The position numbers were made by a program, and so were the translations under genes. Of a stretch of DNA of 44,404 bases, positions 1 to 8,954 are shown piece after piece; the stretch's first letter is position 1, and the number at the start of each line of letters is the position of its first letter. The notes below the pieces were generated by a model that made no database searches, was not told where the DNA came from, and saw only the letters and a list, made by a program, of their open reading frames with translations. Origin of the DNA: Deltaproteobacteria bacterium (GTDB lineage Bacteria > Desulfobacterota_D > UBA1144 > Nemesobacterales > Nemesobacteraceae); assembly GCA_029262295.1 (NCBI GenBank), contig JAJCZR010000010.1:1-44404 (forward strand), given 5' to 3'.

Positions 1-821
1 CGTGTAAATCCCGGCATCTCGGCAATTTTCTTCCAGGTTCTGTTTTCAAGATCAACTTCTGCAAGGCTTCCCATACCTGATTCGAGAACCCAGAGTTTAT
101 CCTGATATACTCTAGGCGAGTGAGGCATTGAAAGGCCACGAAGAAGTATTTCATTGGTTTCAATGTCCATCAATATTCCGCCGTTTCTCTTGTTATTTCT
201 CCAGCCTCCCTGAGTGTTTGTCTCACCAAGAGCGGTCACGTACTTTGGTTTTCCATCTACAATTGCGAGACCATTTAAATGGCATCTATCTTCCGGGGCA
301 TAAGCACTTACAAAAGGTGGACGCCAAACCGGTGTAAAGCTATGATGTTCATCAATCTTGCATAAGCAGCAAAACCTGGTGTTTACTATCCAAAGTTCAC
401 CATCAGCATCATAAGACATTTCATGAATATCAATATCGCCAGTCACATGAACATGCCTTGGTATATAACATGAATCATGCTTGTCCTTTGGTTCAAGTTT
501 GGGGGCAACTGCGGGCACATTTCGGTAATACCAGATCATGTTTGCACCGCCGATCGTAAGGCGGTTGTCTTTCACGGCAATACCCATTGGTTTACCAAAT
601 GTTTTGAAATGTGTGTTTAAGGCAGCCCCATCATTTCTAACAATAATAAGTTTTCCTGCCTGATAAGTTGATACTGCAAGACTAATGTTAAGCTGTTTAA
701 AAATCCCGGGAAGGTTGGAAGTATGAACGCTTTTTAATGGTTCAGCCTGCAGCTTTGCGTCATTACCTTTGTTTTCAATACCTTTACTTTCGAGCTTTTG
801 ATCTGTCTTTTCTTCAGCCAT
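1..821 (-). CDS. TIGR03032 family protein, 3' end cut by window edge
   Basis: The minus strand is open without a stop from an ATG at 819-821 to the window edge, giving about 273 residues of an incomplete protein. After a charged, low-complexity N-terminus of about 30 residues, the reading matches my memory of the TIGR03032 family: LPGIFKQLNISLAVSTYQAG, then HVTGDIDIHEMSYDADGELW, APEDRCHLNGLAIVDGKP, and GLSMPHSPRVYQDKLWVLES. The family looks like a beta-propeller-type fold of unknown function. There is no signal peptide, so it is probably cytoplasmic. The Doc toxin gene lies 21 bp upstream on the same strand. Family assignment is fairly firm; biochemical role is unknown. Confidence 0.8.
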   Translation of the reverse strand, partial: MAEEKTDQKLESKGIENKGNDAKLQAEPLKSVHTSNLPGIFKQLNISLAVSTYQAGKLIIVRNDGAALNTHFKTFGKPMGIAVKDNRLTIGGANMIWYYRNVPAVAPKLEPKDKHDSCYIPRHVHVTGDIDIHEMSYDADGELWIVNTRFCCLCKIDEHHSFTPVWRPPFVSAYAPEDRCHLNGLAIVDGKPKYVTALGETNTQGGWRNNKRNGGILMDIETNEILLRGLSMPHSPRVYQDKLWVLESGMGSLAEVDLENRTWKKIAEMPGFT

Positions 822-842
822 TTTATAATTATCCGGTTGTTT

Positions 843-1217
843 TTAAACTTTCTCAGTGTTTTCACGAAGCCAGTTTTCAAGTTTATCATACTCAAAAGTA
901 TGGCTTTCTATTGAACCATTAATAAATTTCCATGTATTTTTTGGTGATGCAGTAATTTTATATCCATTTACTCTCAGAAAAGTGTCGGTTGCTGCAAATC
1001 CAATACGTTTATTGCCATCAACAAATGGATGATTATTGGTCAGGCTCTCCCAAAGAGCTGAAGCCTGCTGAAGAATATCATCATAGTAGCCACTCTGGGG
1101 TCTGTGCAATGCTGAATCTAGAGCGCCAAAATCTCTAAGCCCTTCACTTCCTCCAAATCGTTTGATGAGTATGTAATGCATCGAAAGAATTTCAAGAGCA
1201 TTAAGATAGATAATCAC
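843..1217 (-). CDS. doc: Doc-type (death-on-curing) Fic-fold toxin
   Basis: This is a 124-residue protein with the Fic/Doc core motif HPFVDGNKR at residues 63-71. The Lys in GNKR, rather than the Gly seen in AMPylating Fic proteins (GNGR), is typical of Doc. Known Doc toxins are kinases that inactivate elongation factor Tu. The length matches the family (about 125 aa) and no part looks missing. The start codon overlaps the stop of the upstream antitoxin gene by 4 bases (1214-1217), so translation is probably coupled. Activity is inferred from the motif. Confidence 0.85.
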   Translation of the reverse strand: MIIYLNALEILSMHYILIKRFGGSEGLRDFGALDSALHRPQSGYYDDILQQASALWESLTNNHPFVDGNKRIGFAATDTFLRVNGYKITASPKNTWKFINGSIESHTFEYDKLENWLRENTEKV

Positions 1218-1435
1218 TTAGCCAGTTTTTCATATAAATAATGATACTCTTTTATACTTGCCTCAAACTGCTCAATTACTGCTCCCCTTGGTTTTGTATG
1301 TTTTCTTTTCTCAAGAAGAGCTTCAAAAGCCTCATTTACAAGTGCATAAAACTTAGTGCCCTCATCATCGGCAAGACTTCTAACCTCTTTTAACAAATCC
1401 TTTTCAGCCTGTGCTGAAAATTTTTCAAGTTTCAT
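1214..1435 (-). CDS. Antitoxin partner of Doc
   Basis: This is a 73-residue protein upstream of and overlapping the Doc gene, the usual antitoxin-first order. Its start, MKLEKFSAQAEKDLLKEVRS, with following 'LADDEGTKFYALVNEAFEALLEK', resembles a short beta-strand followed by helices, as in ribbon-helix-helix antitoxins. The charged C-terminal stretch (about residues 45-73) would be the toxin-binding tail. A good AGGAG ribosome-binding site lies at 1443-1447. A perfect inverted repeat just upstream (1469-1506) is a likely site for autoregulation. The role is inferred mainly from position and size; I do not recognise the exact family. Confidence 0.7.
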   Translation of the reverse strand: MKLEKFSAQAEKDLLKEVRSLADDEGTKFYALVNEAFEALLEKRKHTKPRGAVIEQFEASIKEYHYLYEKLAK

Positions 1436-1468
1436 TGTTTATCTCCTAAACATGAAATTATATAAGAA

Positions 1469-1506
1469 TTCAAGAAAAATCAAGAAAATTCATGATTTTT
1501 CTTGAA
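1469..1506 (-). promoter_or_regulatory. Probable operator of the toxin-antitoxin operon
   Basis: There is a perfect 14-bp inverted repeat: TTCAAGAAAAATCA at 1469-1482 and its complement at 1493-1506, separated by 10 bases. Within it CAAGAAAAAT (1471-1480) is followed exactly 10 bp later by CAAGAAAATT (1481-1490), giving three half-site copies on the same helical face. It lies 34 bp upstream of the antitoxin start, where toxin-antitoxin operators usually sit. There is no U-run, so a terminator is less likely. Confidence 0.6.
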
Positions 1507-1557
1507 AATAGGCTGGGGAAGTGAGTTTAATTACTTTAGATATTTTTATATTTATTT

Positions 1558-1725
1558 GTCATCCCATACTACAATCTGGGATCCAGAATTTTGGATGGGA
1601 TTTTATTAAATCTCAAGCATCATATCACTGCTACAAAACTAAATATTAGCTACTACTTTTTCTTTTCCATCACTCTGGATTCCGCATTACTTCGACAAGC
1701 TCAGCACAGGCAAGTGCGGAATTAC
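1558..1725. repeat. BIME-like pair of REP palindromes
   Basis: A plus-oriented unit (1558-1586, GTCATCCC...GGGATCCAG) faces a minus-oriented unit (1675-1725, CTGGATTCCG...GCGGAATTAC) across about 90 bp of AT-rich DNA. The right unit has a perfect 8-bp stem, ATTCCGCA at 1679-1686 with TGCGGAAT at 1715-1722. The same arrangement occurs at 22614-22783, including the shared TTTTCCAYCAYTCTGGATTCC flank. These are REP-like extragenic palindromes in a non-coding gap of about 450 bp between the toxin-antitoxin pair and nuoN. Confidence 0.7.
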
Positions 1726-1738
1726 AATGCTTTAAAGG

Positions 1739-1825
1739 ATTAGATGCTTCGCCTGGCGGCTCGAGTATGACAAATTATTTAATAAAAAATTATTTTCTGT
1801 CATCCTAGAGTGAAACGAAGGATCT
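1739..1825. repeat. Two further degenerate REP-like units
   Basis: On the minus strand 1771-1739 reads GTCATACTCGAGCCGCC and on to GGCGAAGCATCTAA. On the plus strand 1799-1825 reads GTCATCCTAGAGTGAAACG then AAGGATCT. Both keep the GTCATNCT...AKGATCT ends of the family at 1558-1725 but differ in the middle. The rest of the gap up to nuoN (1826-1954) shows nothing I can name. Confidence 0.5.
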
Positions 1826-1954
1826 AAAAAATAGCTTTCTTATATCCTGGATCATCTATACTGTATCATGTTATAGACAACCCATCTTGACTTATTATCA
1901 CCATTCAACATACTTGATAGCTTTATAAACAGCACTCATTTTTGGAACCAATAA

Positions 1955-3409
1955 ATGGATTTAAGCACCGTCTTTCAAAGCACATCTTTAATCGTACCAG
2001 AAATTGTTTTAATGCTATTTGGAATGGTAATATTAATATTATCTCCAATAGTAAAAAACCAGAAAAATGACTATTTTCTCTATGTTGGTATAGCCGGGGT
2101 TGTTCTATCGTTTGTTCTCAATCTTGGAAGGTTTAATTCAGAGGCAATTGCATTTTCAGGCACGCTCAGGATTGACAATTTTTCTGCCTATTTCAACTCC
2201 CTTTTTCTTTTCTCTTCTTTGGTTACCGTGTTAATTGCTAAAGACTATCTAAAGAAAAATACACCTTATATAAATGAATTTTACGCCCTTATCTTGTTTT
2301 GCACAAGCGGCATGATGATACTTGCAAGCTCTGTTGAGTTTATGACTCTTTTTGTGGGCTTTGAGATAATGTCAATCGCCGTCTACATACTCTCGGGTTT
2401 TGATAACACTTCCACAAAATCAACAGAATCAGGAATTAAATACCTTGTGCTTGGCGGTTTTTCTTCTGGCATCCTACTTTATGGAATAGCTCTTTTGTAT
2501 GGAGCAACAGGTTCTCTTTACTTCACGGAAATTATATCAAACTTTAGTGCCTCACCAATGTATATTGCAGGAATATCCCTTGTATTGGCGGGATTTGTAT
2601 TCAAGATTGGAGCTGTGCCACTTCACCAATGGGTGCCTGATATTTATCAGGGTGCACCACTACCTGTGACAGGGTATATGTCTGTTGCGGTAAAAGCAGC
2701 AGCTTTTGCAGTGCTGCTCAGGATTGTGCTTGATCTGGCAATACTACCTTCCGGGTATCTATTGATAGCAGTACAGGTTGTGGCAGTGTTGACAATGGTG
2801 ATTGGAAATATTGCAGCAATATATCAAAGCAGTGTTAAAAGGATGCTGGCTTACTCAAGTGTGGCACATGCAGGTTACATTCTTGTAGGAGTTGCAGCCC
2901 TTATAGCAGATAGGTCAGTTGGCGGACAGGGAATTTTATACTACCTATTCGCATATACCTTTATGAACCTCGGTGCCTTTGCGATACTTGCTTATCTTAG
3001 CAGGGAAGACAGGGACTGTGATACTTTTGACCATATTGCTGGAATCTGGAAAAGAAAACCAATGACTGCTGTGGCACTTGGAGTGTTTATGTTTTCACTG
3101 GCTGGTATTCCTCCAACAATCGGTTTTTTCAGTAAATACAGGATATTTCTCTCAGCAGTTGAATCCGGGCAAAGTTTCATTGCAGTGATTGGAATTGTTG
3201 CAAGTGTGGTATCTGCTTATTATTATCTCAAAGTGCTTGTTTACGCATTTATGAAACAGGATGAATATGGCTTTGGATCACATAAACCTGTATCAAGCGT
3301 GGCAATTACAGTACTGGCTATTGCAACTGTTTTCTTTGGAATTATTCCTGCGTTTTCTTGGGAGTTAGCTGTTGAGGCGTCAAAGAACCTCCTTGCCATT
3401 GTTTATTAA
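1955..3409 (+). CDS. nuoN: NADH-quinone oxidoreductase subunit N
   Basis: This 484-residue, very hydrophobic protein is an antiporter-like proton-pumping subunit of respiratory complex I in the inner membrane. FVGFEIMSIAVYILSG carries the conserved Glu (E137), and GFVFKIGAVPLHQWVPDIYQ carries the transmembrane Lys (K217) of the pump channel. MLAYSSVAHAGYILVG and LAGIPPTIGFFSKYRIF follow as in NuoN/NuoM-type proteins. Length is normal. The PDIYQGAP motif and short C-terminus favour NuoN over NuoM. It stands alone, separate from the nuoABCD operon at 7.2-9.8 kb, so the complex I genes are scattered. A hairpin terminator follows at 3448. Confidence 0.93.
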   Translation: MDLSTVFQSTSLIVPEIVLMLFGMVILILSPIVKNQKNDYFLYVGIAGVVLSFVLNLGRFNSEAIAFSGTLRIDNFSAYFNSLFLFSSLVTVLIAKDYLKKNTPYINEFYALILFCTSGMMILASSVEFMTLFVGFEIMSIAVYILSGFDNTSTKSTESGIKYLVLGGFSSGILLYGIALLYGATGSLYFTEIISNFSASPMYIAGISLVLAGFVFKIGAVPLHQWVPDIYQGAPLPVTGYMSVAVKAAAFAVLLRIVLDLAILPSGYLLIAVQVVAVLTMVIGNIAAIYQSSVKRMLAYSSVAHAGYILVGVAALIADRSVGGQGILYYLFAYTFMNLGAFAILAYLSREDRDCDTFDHIAGIWKRKPMTAVALGVFMFSLAGIPPTIGFFSKYRIFLSAVESGQSFIAVIGIVASVVSAYYYLKVLVYAFMKQDEYGFGSHKPVSSVAITVLAIATVFFGIIPAFSWELAVEASKNLLAIVY

Positions 3410-3447
3410 CTAACCTAATTATCCAACCATATAAGCATTTTCAGGAA

Positions 3448-3479
3448 AAAACTTAAACTATTGGTTTAAGTTTTGTTTT
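3448..3479 (+). terminator. Intrinsic terminator after nuoN
   Basis: A perfect 11-bp stem (AAAACTTAAAC at 3448-3458 with GTTTAAGTTTT at 3464-3474) with a 5-base loop is followed by a T-rich tail. It sits between the nuoN stop and the ftsK start, so ftsK probably has its own promoter or is expressed by readthrough. Confidence 0.65.
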
Positions 3480-3497
3480 GTAGTATAATAAATTTCG

Positions 3498-5741
3498 ATG
3501 GGAATGAAGAAAGGTAAAAATACCTCTTCTTTTGATGAAAGTGTGTTAAAAGAAGTGATTGCAACTTTATTATTCACACTCGGGCTTTTTTCTGCTTTGA
3601 GCCTCATTTTCTTTAGTGCCAACCTTGGACTTGACCTGAAAGGCACTATGGGAAATATAGGGCTTTTTATATCTCAAATTCTTGGTTATTCATTTGGTGT
3701 TTGTTCCTTTGTCTTTCCAATACTGATGTTTTACCTTGCTTATAGAACGTATAAGGATGAACTTGATTCCAATATCTATGGGAAACTTGTTGCTGGATTT
3801 GTTTTCCTTCTTTCTACTACAACTTTATTAGGTCTAATATTTAAAGAAAGCTCTTTGATGGGGTACAGCCCTGCGGGTGGGTGGATTGGCACCATCATAT
3901 CCCGGCAGCTTGCCGGAAATGTTTCGGGAACAGTTGGATCATATGTTCTTGTAACAATTTTATCTGTCCTGAGTTTAATTATTTTGACGAGTGTTAAACT
4001 CAGGACGATTTTTAATATTACAAATTATATTGCAGCCAGCACTATCGCTAAATTTAAAATGCTTATAGAAAAAATTAAAAATATAGAGTTTAGAAAAGAA
4101 GAAGCTGAGATTTTAGAATCTTCTGACACTAATTTACTGGATATTGAAGAAGACAATAAAGTAATCAGCTTTCAAAATTTCAAACGTACTCCCGAACCAA
4201 TTCTCGAAGATAACCGGGATGAGCCAGAGATAGTGTTTGAAAAACATGATCCAGGAAAGAGTGGCTCAAAAATACAGAACGCAAAACAAAGGGCAAATAT
4301 TAATTTTCAAAATCCTCCGGTGAACCTTCTTGATCCAAAAATAGACAGTGGGATTGAAGTTGATAAAAACGATGTTTATGAGAAAGCCAGGTTAATTGAA
4401 AGTAAACTTGAAGATTTCGGTGTGAGTGGAAAAGTAACCCAAATCAGGCCAGGCCCGGTAATTACAATGTTTGAATATAAACCCGCACCAGGAATAAAGA
4501 TCAACAAAATATCTGCACTTGAGAATGACCTTGCAATGGGCCTAAGTGCTGTAAGTATTAGAATTATTGCCCCTATCCCTGGAAAAGATGTAATAGGGAT
4601 TGAGGTTCCAAATGCTAAAAGGGAAATAGTTGTTTTGAGGGAACTTATTGAGGACTCTGAATTTAACAGAAGAGAATCAATACTCACTCTCGCCCTTGGA
4701 AAAGACATTGCCGGTAAACCTTATTATATGAACCTTAGAACTGCGCCGCACTTAATGATTGCTGGCACAACTGGTTCAGGAAAAAGTGTTTTACTAAATG
4801 CTGTGCTCACAAGTCTTCTCTATAAAGCAAGCCCCCATGAACTAAAATTTATAATGATCGATCCAAAGATGCTTGAGCTATCAATCTACGAGGATATTCC
4901 ACATCTTCTTCATCCTGTTGTAACAGAACCAAGAAAAGCTGCCGCTGCACTAAAATGGGCAGTAGATGAGATGGAATCAAGATACAAGCTTCTCTCTGAG
5001 CAGGGAGTTAGGGATATTGAAACCCACAATAAAAGCCTTGAAGGACTTAGCGATGAAGAAAAATGGGCAAGCTGGATTCCCTATATTGTAATTGTTGTTG
5101 ATGAACTTGCAGACCTAATGATGGTTGCACCCACAGAAATAAAAGAATCGGTAACAAGGCTTTCTCAAAAAGCACGTGCTGCAGGCATTCATATCATAGT
5201 TGCAACGCAAAGGCCATCTGTGGATGTGGTAGCAGGTATTCTTAAAGCAAACTTTCCTGCAAGAATCTCATTTCTTGTTTCAACCAAGGTTGATTCAAGG
5301 GTAATCCTGGACACAGGCGGTGCAGAATCTCTTCTTGGAAAAGGGGATATGTTATTTTTGCAGCCTGGCACTTCATCATTGGTTAGACTACAGGGAGCAC
5401 TTATCTCAGATAAAGAACGAGAACTTATAACAAATTATCTAAGGGAGCAGGGAAAACCTCAATATATAGAAGAAATTACTTTTATTGAAGACACCGATGA
5501 AGATGGGTCATTAGATGATGAAAAAGATGAGCTTTATGATACCGCTCTTCGGATAATAGCTGAAACAAAACAGGCATCTATATCAATGCTTCAGCGACGC
5601 CTTAAGATCGGCTATAACAGATCGGCAAGAATTGTTGAAATAATGGAAAAAGAAGGTGTGATTGGGCCTCAGGAATCGGCAGGAAAACCAAGGGATGTTT
5701 ATATTGATTTAAACCAGATAAAGGAGACACAAACAAATTGA
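3498..5741 (+). CDS. ftsK: DNA translocase FtsK
   Basis: This is a 747-residue septal DNA pump that moves chromosome termini during division. The N-terminal part (about residues 15-170) has roughly four membrane segments. A short charged linker follows (about 190-290), then the RecA-like motor with Walker A GTTGSGKS at residues 423-430 and Walker B IVIVVDELADLMM. Upstream of the motor, ARLIESKLEDFGVSGKVTQI is the usual alpha-domain sequence. The C-terminus (LRIIAETKQASISMLQRRLK ... YNRSARIVEIMEKEGVIGP) is the winged-helix gamma domain that reads KOPS. The linker is short compared with E. coli. Its stop codon overlaps the lolA start, so the two are probably co-translated. Confidence 0.95.
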   Translation: MGMKKGKNTSSFDESVLKEVIATLLFTLGLFSALSLIFFSANLGLDLKGTMGNIGLFISQILGYSFGVCSFVFPILMFYLAYRTYKDELDSNIYGKLVAGFVFLLSTTTLLGLIFKESSLMGYSPAGGWIGTIISRQLAGNVSGTVGSYVLVTILSVLSLIILTSVKLRTIFNITNYIAASTIAKFKMLIEKIKNIEFRKEEAEILESSDTNLLDIEEDNKVISFQNFKRTPEPILEDNRDEPEIVFEKHDPGKSGSKIQNAKQRANINFQNPPVNLLDPKIDSGIEVDKNDVYEKARLIESKLEDFGVSGKVTQIRPGPVITMFEYKPAPGIKINKISALENDLAMGLSAVSIRIIAPIPGKDVIGIEVPNAKREIVVLRELIEDSEFNRRESILTLALGKDIAGKPYYMNLRTAPHLMIAGTTGSGKSVLLNAVLTSLLYKASPHELKFIMIDPKMLELSIYEDIPHLLHPVVTEPRKAAAALKWAVDEMESRYKLLSEQGVRDIETHNKSLEGLSDEEKWASWIPYIVIVVDELADLMMVAPTEIKESVTRLSQKARAAGIHIIVATQRPSVDVVAGILKANFPARISFLVSTKVDSRVILDTGGAESLLGKGDMLFLQPGTSSLVRLQGALISDKERELITNYLREQGKPQYIEEITFIEDTDEDGSLDDEKDELYDTALRIIAETKQASISMLQRRLKIGYNRSARIVEIMEKEGVIGPQESAGKPRDVYIDLNQIKETQTN

Positions 5742-6409
5742 GAAAACTAACAATACTTTCAACATTATTTTTACTAATTGGTATTACTGTAGCATTTGCC
5801 AAAACCCCTGATATTGAATCAGTTGTAGAAAAGGTGCAGAACAACTATGAAAAAATAAGTAGCTACCATGCTGATTTTTCTCAGGAAGCAGAAGTAAAAG
5901 CACTTAACACTGTTCAAAAAGCAAACGGTGAAGTGTGGTTTAAAAAACCAGGCATGATGAGATGGAACTACTACAAACCCAATAAAGACGAGATCGTATC
6001 TGATGGAAACTCAATCTGGTATTACAGCCAGGATGAAAACCAAGTCATCGAATCCCCTCTTGCAAATATGTCTAATAGTGATAGTTCAACAACCCTTCTA
6101 TCTGGACTTGGAAATATAAAGAAACTTTTTAATTACAAATTCCCTTCTACAGGCCCTACAGATGCTAGCGGAAATTACCTTATTGAGCTTTCTCCCAGAG
6201 AAAAAGATGTTGAAAACTTCAGCAAAGTTACAATAACTGTAGACAAATCAAGCTACATGGTAAACAGGATATTTCTTTTCGATCCATTTGGTAATGTTAC
6301 AACCATTAACCTTAACAATCTTGAGACCAATAAAAAGATTTCAGACTCAACTTTTAAATTCAAAAAACCCAAAGGTGCAGAAATAGTAAAAGTGCCACTT
6401 AAGAAGTAA
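5738..6409 (+). CDS. lolA: Outer-membrane lipoprotein carrier protein LolA
   Basis: This 223-residue periplasmic protein carries lipoproteins from the LolCDE transporter to the outer membrane. A signal peptide (about residues 1-21, ending ...ITVAFA) is followed by the LolA pattern: YEKISSYHADFSQEAEVKAL, then GEVWFKKPGMMRWNYYKP, and a C-terminal FDPFGNVTTINLNNLETNKK. The start is a TTG at 5738 sharing TTGA with the ftsK stop. A strong AAGGAG at 5721-5726 supports this start. Placement directly behind ftsK is common. Its presence implies an outer membrane. Confidence 0.9.
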   Translation: MRKLTILSTLFLLIGITVAFAKTPDIESVVEKVQNNYEKISSYHADFSQEAEVKALNTVQKANGEVWFKKPGMMRWNYYKPNKDEIVSDGNSIWYYSQDENQVIESPLANMSNSDSSTTLLSGLGNIKKLFNYKFPSTGPTDASGNYLIELSPREKDVENFSKVTITVDKSSYMVNRIFLFDPFGNVTTINLNNLETNKKISDSTFKFKKPKGAEIVKVPLKK

Positions 6410-6437
6410 GACCATTTATAAAAAAGAATCTCTTCCA

Positions 6438-6462
6438 CCCATACTTTATGGGAGTTTTATTA
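6438..6462 (+). terminator. Probable terminator after lolA
   Basis: A short stem (CCCATA at 6438-6443 with TATGGG at 6447-6452, 3-base loop) is followed by AGTTTTATTATTT. It lies 29 bp past the lolA stop. The stem is only 6 bp, so support is moderate. Confidence 0.45.
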
Positions 6463-6589
6463 TTTGCCAATTATTACTTACCCTAAATATAAATTTGAAT
6501 TTAAGTTTATAGTAGTTGATCTGTTTTCCCTTAGTTAGAATAAAAGTTGTAAAAGTTTCGATTCAGATTTATTATGACAATTGTCCTTT

Positions 6590-7198
6590 ATGAAAAAAGC
6601 GATCAAATACTTTTTCATATCTATCTTCCTTGTTTTCTTACTCTGGCTTTTTTTACTGGGAGGAATCTATTCAAATTCCTTTATTGATGAAACGAGAAAA
6701 GTCGATGCAATAGTAGTATTGGGTGCAAGCCAGTGGAATGGAAAACCTTCCCCAGCATTAAAATCCCGTCTAAATCATGCCCTAAAAATTTACAATGAAG
6801 GATATGCTGATTTTATTATCCTTACTGGTGGCATTGCCAAAGGTGATGTAATTTCAGAATCGCGGGTTGGGAAAAAATATCTCAATAAAAATGGAGTTCC
6901 TAACAAAAAAATACTCATTGAAGAGCATGGACTCACTACTTCTGAAAGTTTAAACAAAGCTGCCGAAATAATCAGAGAAAGAAATTTCGAAAATATTCTT
7001 GTTGTAAGCCATGGATATCATATTTTGCGGGTAAAAGAGATAGCAAGAGGACTTAAGATAGAAAATGTCTACGCTTCACCTGTAAAAGTGAAAGACAACT
7101 GGAAGAAACTCAGATTTATGCTTAAAGAAAGCATTATCCTTCCAATTTATATAATAAATCCAAATTATGGTTCAAGGTTTAGGGATGCAGAGGCTTAA
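6590..7198 (+). CDS. YdcF/DUF218 family membrane-anchored protein
   Basis: This is a 202-residue protein with one N-terminal membrane segment (FFISIFLVFLLWLFLLGGIY). The DUF218 domain follows: VDAIVVLGASQWNGKPSPAL, then YADFIILTGG, then LTTSESLNKA and ILVVSHGYHILRV. Members of the family (YdcF, SanA, ElyC) are linked to cell-envelope processes; the exact reaction is not known. I chose the ATG at 6590. A TTG three codons upstream (6581) is in frame, and neither has a clear ribosome-binding site. It ends 8 bp from the convergent nuoD stop. Confidence 0.8.
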   Translation: MKKAIKYFFISIFLVFLLWLFLLGGIYSNSFIDETRKVDAIVVLGASQWNGKPSPALKSRLNHALKIYNEGYADFIILTGGIAKGDVISESRVGKKYLNKNGVPNKKILIEEHGLTTSESLNKAAEIIRERNFENILVVSHGYHILRVKEIARGLKIENVYASPVKVKDNWKKLRFMLKESIILPIYIINPNYGSRFRDAEA

Positions 7199-7206
7199 AG
7201 GTAAAG

Positions 7207-8433
7207 CTATCTATCAATCTCACCGAGCACAATATCAAGACTACCAATTGCAGCTACAACATCAGACACAAACGCCCCTTTAACCATAACAGGCAGTGCC
7301 TGCATATTTACAAAGGAAGGGCCTCTGACATGTATTCTATAAGGTTTTCCTGATCCGTCACTCACGATATAGTACCCTAGCTCACCTTTAGGATTTTCAA
7401 CCGCATGATAAATCTCACCTTCGGGAGCTTTAAATCCATTATAAACAATCACAAAATGCCTTATGAGAGACTCCATCTTGGTATAAACATCTTCTTTTTC
7501 AGGTAGCACAATCTCTGGAAGATCAGCTATAAACGGGCCATCTGGCAGATTATCTAATGCCTGTTCAATAATCCTGAGGCTCTGCCACATCTCTTCAAGT
7601 CTGCAAAGATATCTAGAATAAGCATCGCCTTCAGAAGCAACCGGCACATCAAAATCATAATTTTCATAACCAAGATAGGGATTAGATTTTCTAAGGTCAA
7701 AAGGAACACCACTTGCCCTCAAGATTGGCCCTGTAAGACCAAGATCGATTGCCTGTTCAGAAGTTACTATTGCCACACCCTTTGTTCTGTCTCTCCATAT
7801 CTTGTTTCTTGTGAGAAGATTATCTACTTCTTTTAATGTCTTTGGAAAAATTTTTAAAAAGTTTTTAACAGTGTCTTTAAACTCAGGTGGCAGGTCTTTA
7901 GGAAGTCCACCTACCCTTGGATAGGAAGTTGTAAGACGTGCACCGCAAACCATTTCAAGTATTTCATATATTCTTTCTCGCTCTTTAAAACAGAATAGAA
8001 AAGCGCTCATTGCGCCAAGATCCATTGCATTAGCGCCAACACCAAGCAGATGAGACTCAATCCTTCCAAGCTCAAACATTATTACTTCAGCCACTTTTGC
8101 CCTTTCAGGAATTTCATCTTCTATCCCGAGTAGCTTTTCAACAGCAAGAATGAATCCTATATTGCTACATATTGCAGCAAGATAATCCATTCTGTCTGTG
8201 TAAGGAAGACATTGTTGATAGGTAATATTTTCACAGAGTTTTTCAATACCCCTATGAAGATATCCAATATGAGGAACTGCCTCTACAACCACTTCACCAT
8301 CAAGATGAAGCACAACCCTGAGCACTCCATGTGTGGAAGGATGCTGCGGGCCCATATTAAGCATCATGGTCTCTTTTTTATTACCGTGCTTATCAACACC
8401 TGCTTCTTCTGTAATAAATTCAACTCTTTCCAT
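7207..8433 (-). CDS. nuoD: NADH-quinone oxidoreductase subunit D
   Basis: This 408-residue subunit is the 49-kDa homologue of complex I, which forms the quinone-reduction site with NuoB. The family signatures are present: MLNMGPQHPSTHGVLRVVLH near the N-terminus, then HIGYLHRGIEKLCENITYQQ, and the C-terminus ending GSLDIVLGEIDR, the usual last residues. Length is typical. The start shares one base with the nuoC stop (TAATG), after an AAGGAT ribosome-binding site. It is the last gene of the nuoABCD run; no nuoE follows, and transcription converges with the YdcF-like gene. Confidence 0.95.
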   Translation of the reverse strand: MERVEFITEEAGVDKHGNKKETMMLNMGPQHPSTHGVLRVVLHLDGEVVVEAVPHIGYLHRGIEKLCENITYQQCLPYTDRMDYLAAICSNIGFILAVEKLLGIEDEIPERAKVAEVIMFELGRIESHLLGVGANAMDLGAMSAFLFCFKERERIYEILEMVCGARLTTSYPRVGGLPKDLPPEFKDTVKNFLKIFPKTLKEVDNLLTRNKIWRDRTKGVAIVTSEQAIDLGLTGPILRASGVPFDLRKSNPYLGYENYDFDVPVASEGDAYSRYLCRLEEMWQSLRIIEQALDNLPDGPFIADLPEIVLPEKEDVYTKMESLIRHFVIVYNGFKAPEGEIYHAVENPKGELGYYIVSDGSGKPYRIHVRGPSFVNMQALPVMVKGAFVSDVVAAIGSLDIVLGEIDR

Positions 8434-8954
8434 TACTGATCCTTTCCTTCATCAAGTGCTTTTTCAAAAGATATTTTGGAAGGTTCTCTATTTCTTACAT
8501 CAAAATCTTTTCTGAGTGGAAACTCCGTATAATCATCTGGCATAAGAATTCTTCTTGGATCGGGATGCCCTTTAAATTCAACACCGAACATATCGTATGC
8601 CTCTCTTTCAAGCCAATTTGCACCCGACCACACTGAAGTGACCGAGTCGATTGAAGCATCATTATCTTCAAGTGGCACTTTTATTCTGATCCTTGAGTTA
8701 TCTTCGTAGTCCTCACCGAATCTGTGTAGAAGATAAACTACTTCATATCTTGGAAATTTTACTTCCAGGTAATCAACAACCGTAAGGTCAACCAGATATA
8801 AAAACCTTAATTCGTCTTTCAGGGTCTTGCAAATTTGTAAAATATTTTCCCTGTTTGCACTAAAGGTTAATTCATCCCTGTAATCACTCAGGAAAGTCAG
8901 CTTGTCTTGGAATGTAGCACTTATTTCGGAGATCAGATCAATATTGGAACTCAT
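8433..8954 (-). CDS. nuoC: NADH-quinone oxidoreductase subunit C
   Basis: This 173-residue protein is the 30-kDa peripheral-arm subunit of complex I. The conserved C-terminal segment [20 protein letters not shown] followed by [17 protein letters not shown] is diagnostic. It is separate from NuoD, unlike the fused NuoCD of E. coli. Its start overlaps the nuoB stop by 4 bases and its stop overlaps the nuoD start, so this is a tightly coupled operon. Confidence 0.94.
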   Translation of the reverse strand: MSSNIDLISEISATFQDKLTFLSDYRDELTFSANRENILQICKTLKDELRFLYLVDLTVVDYLEVKFPRYEVVYLLHRFGEDYEDNSRIRIKVPLEDNDASIDSVTSVWSGANWLEREAYDMFGVEFKGHPDPRRILMPDDYTEFPLRKDFDVRNREPSKISFEKALDEGKDQ

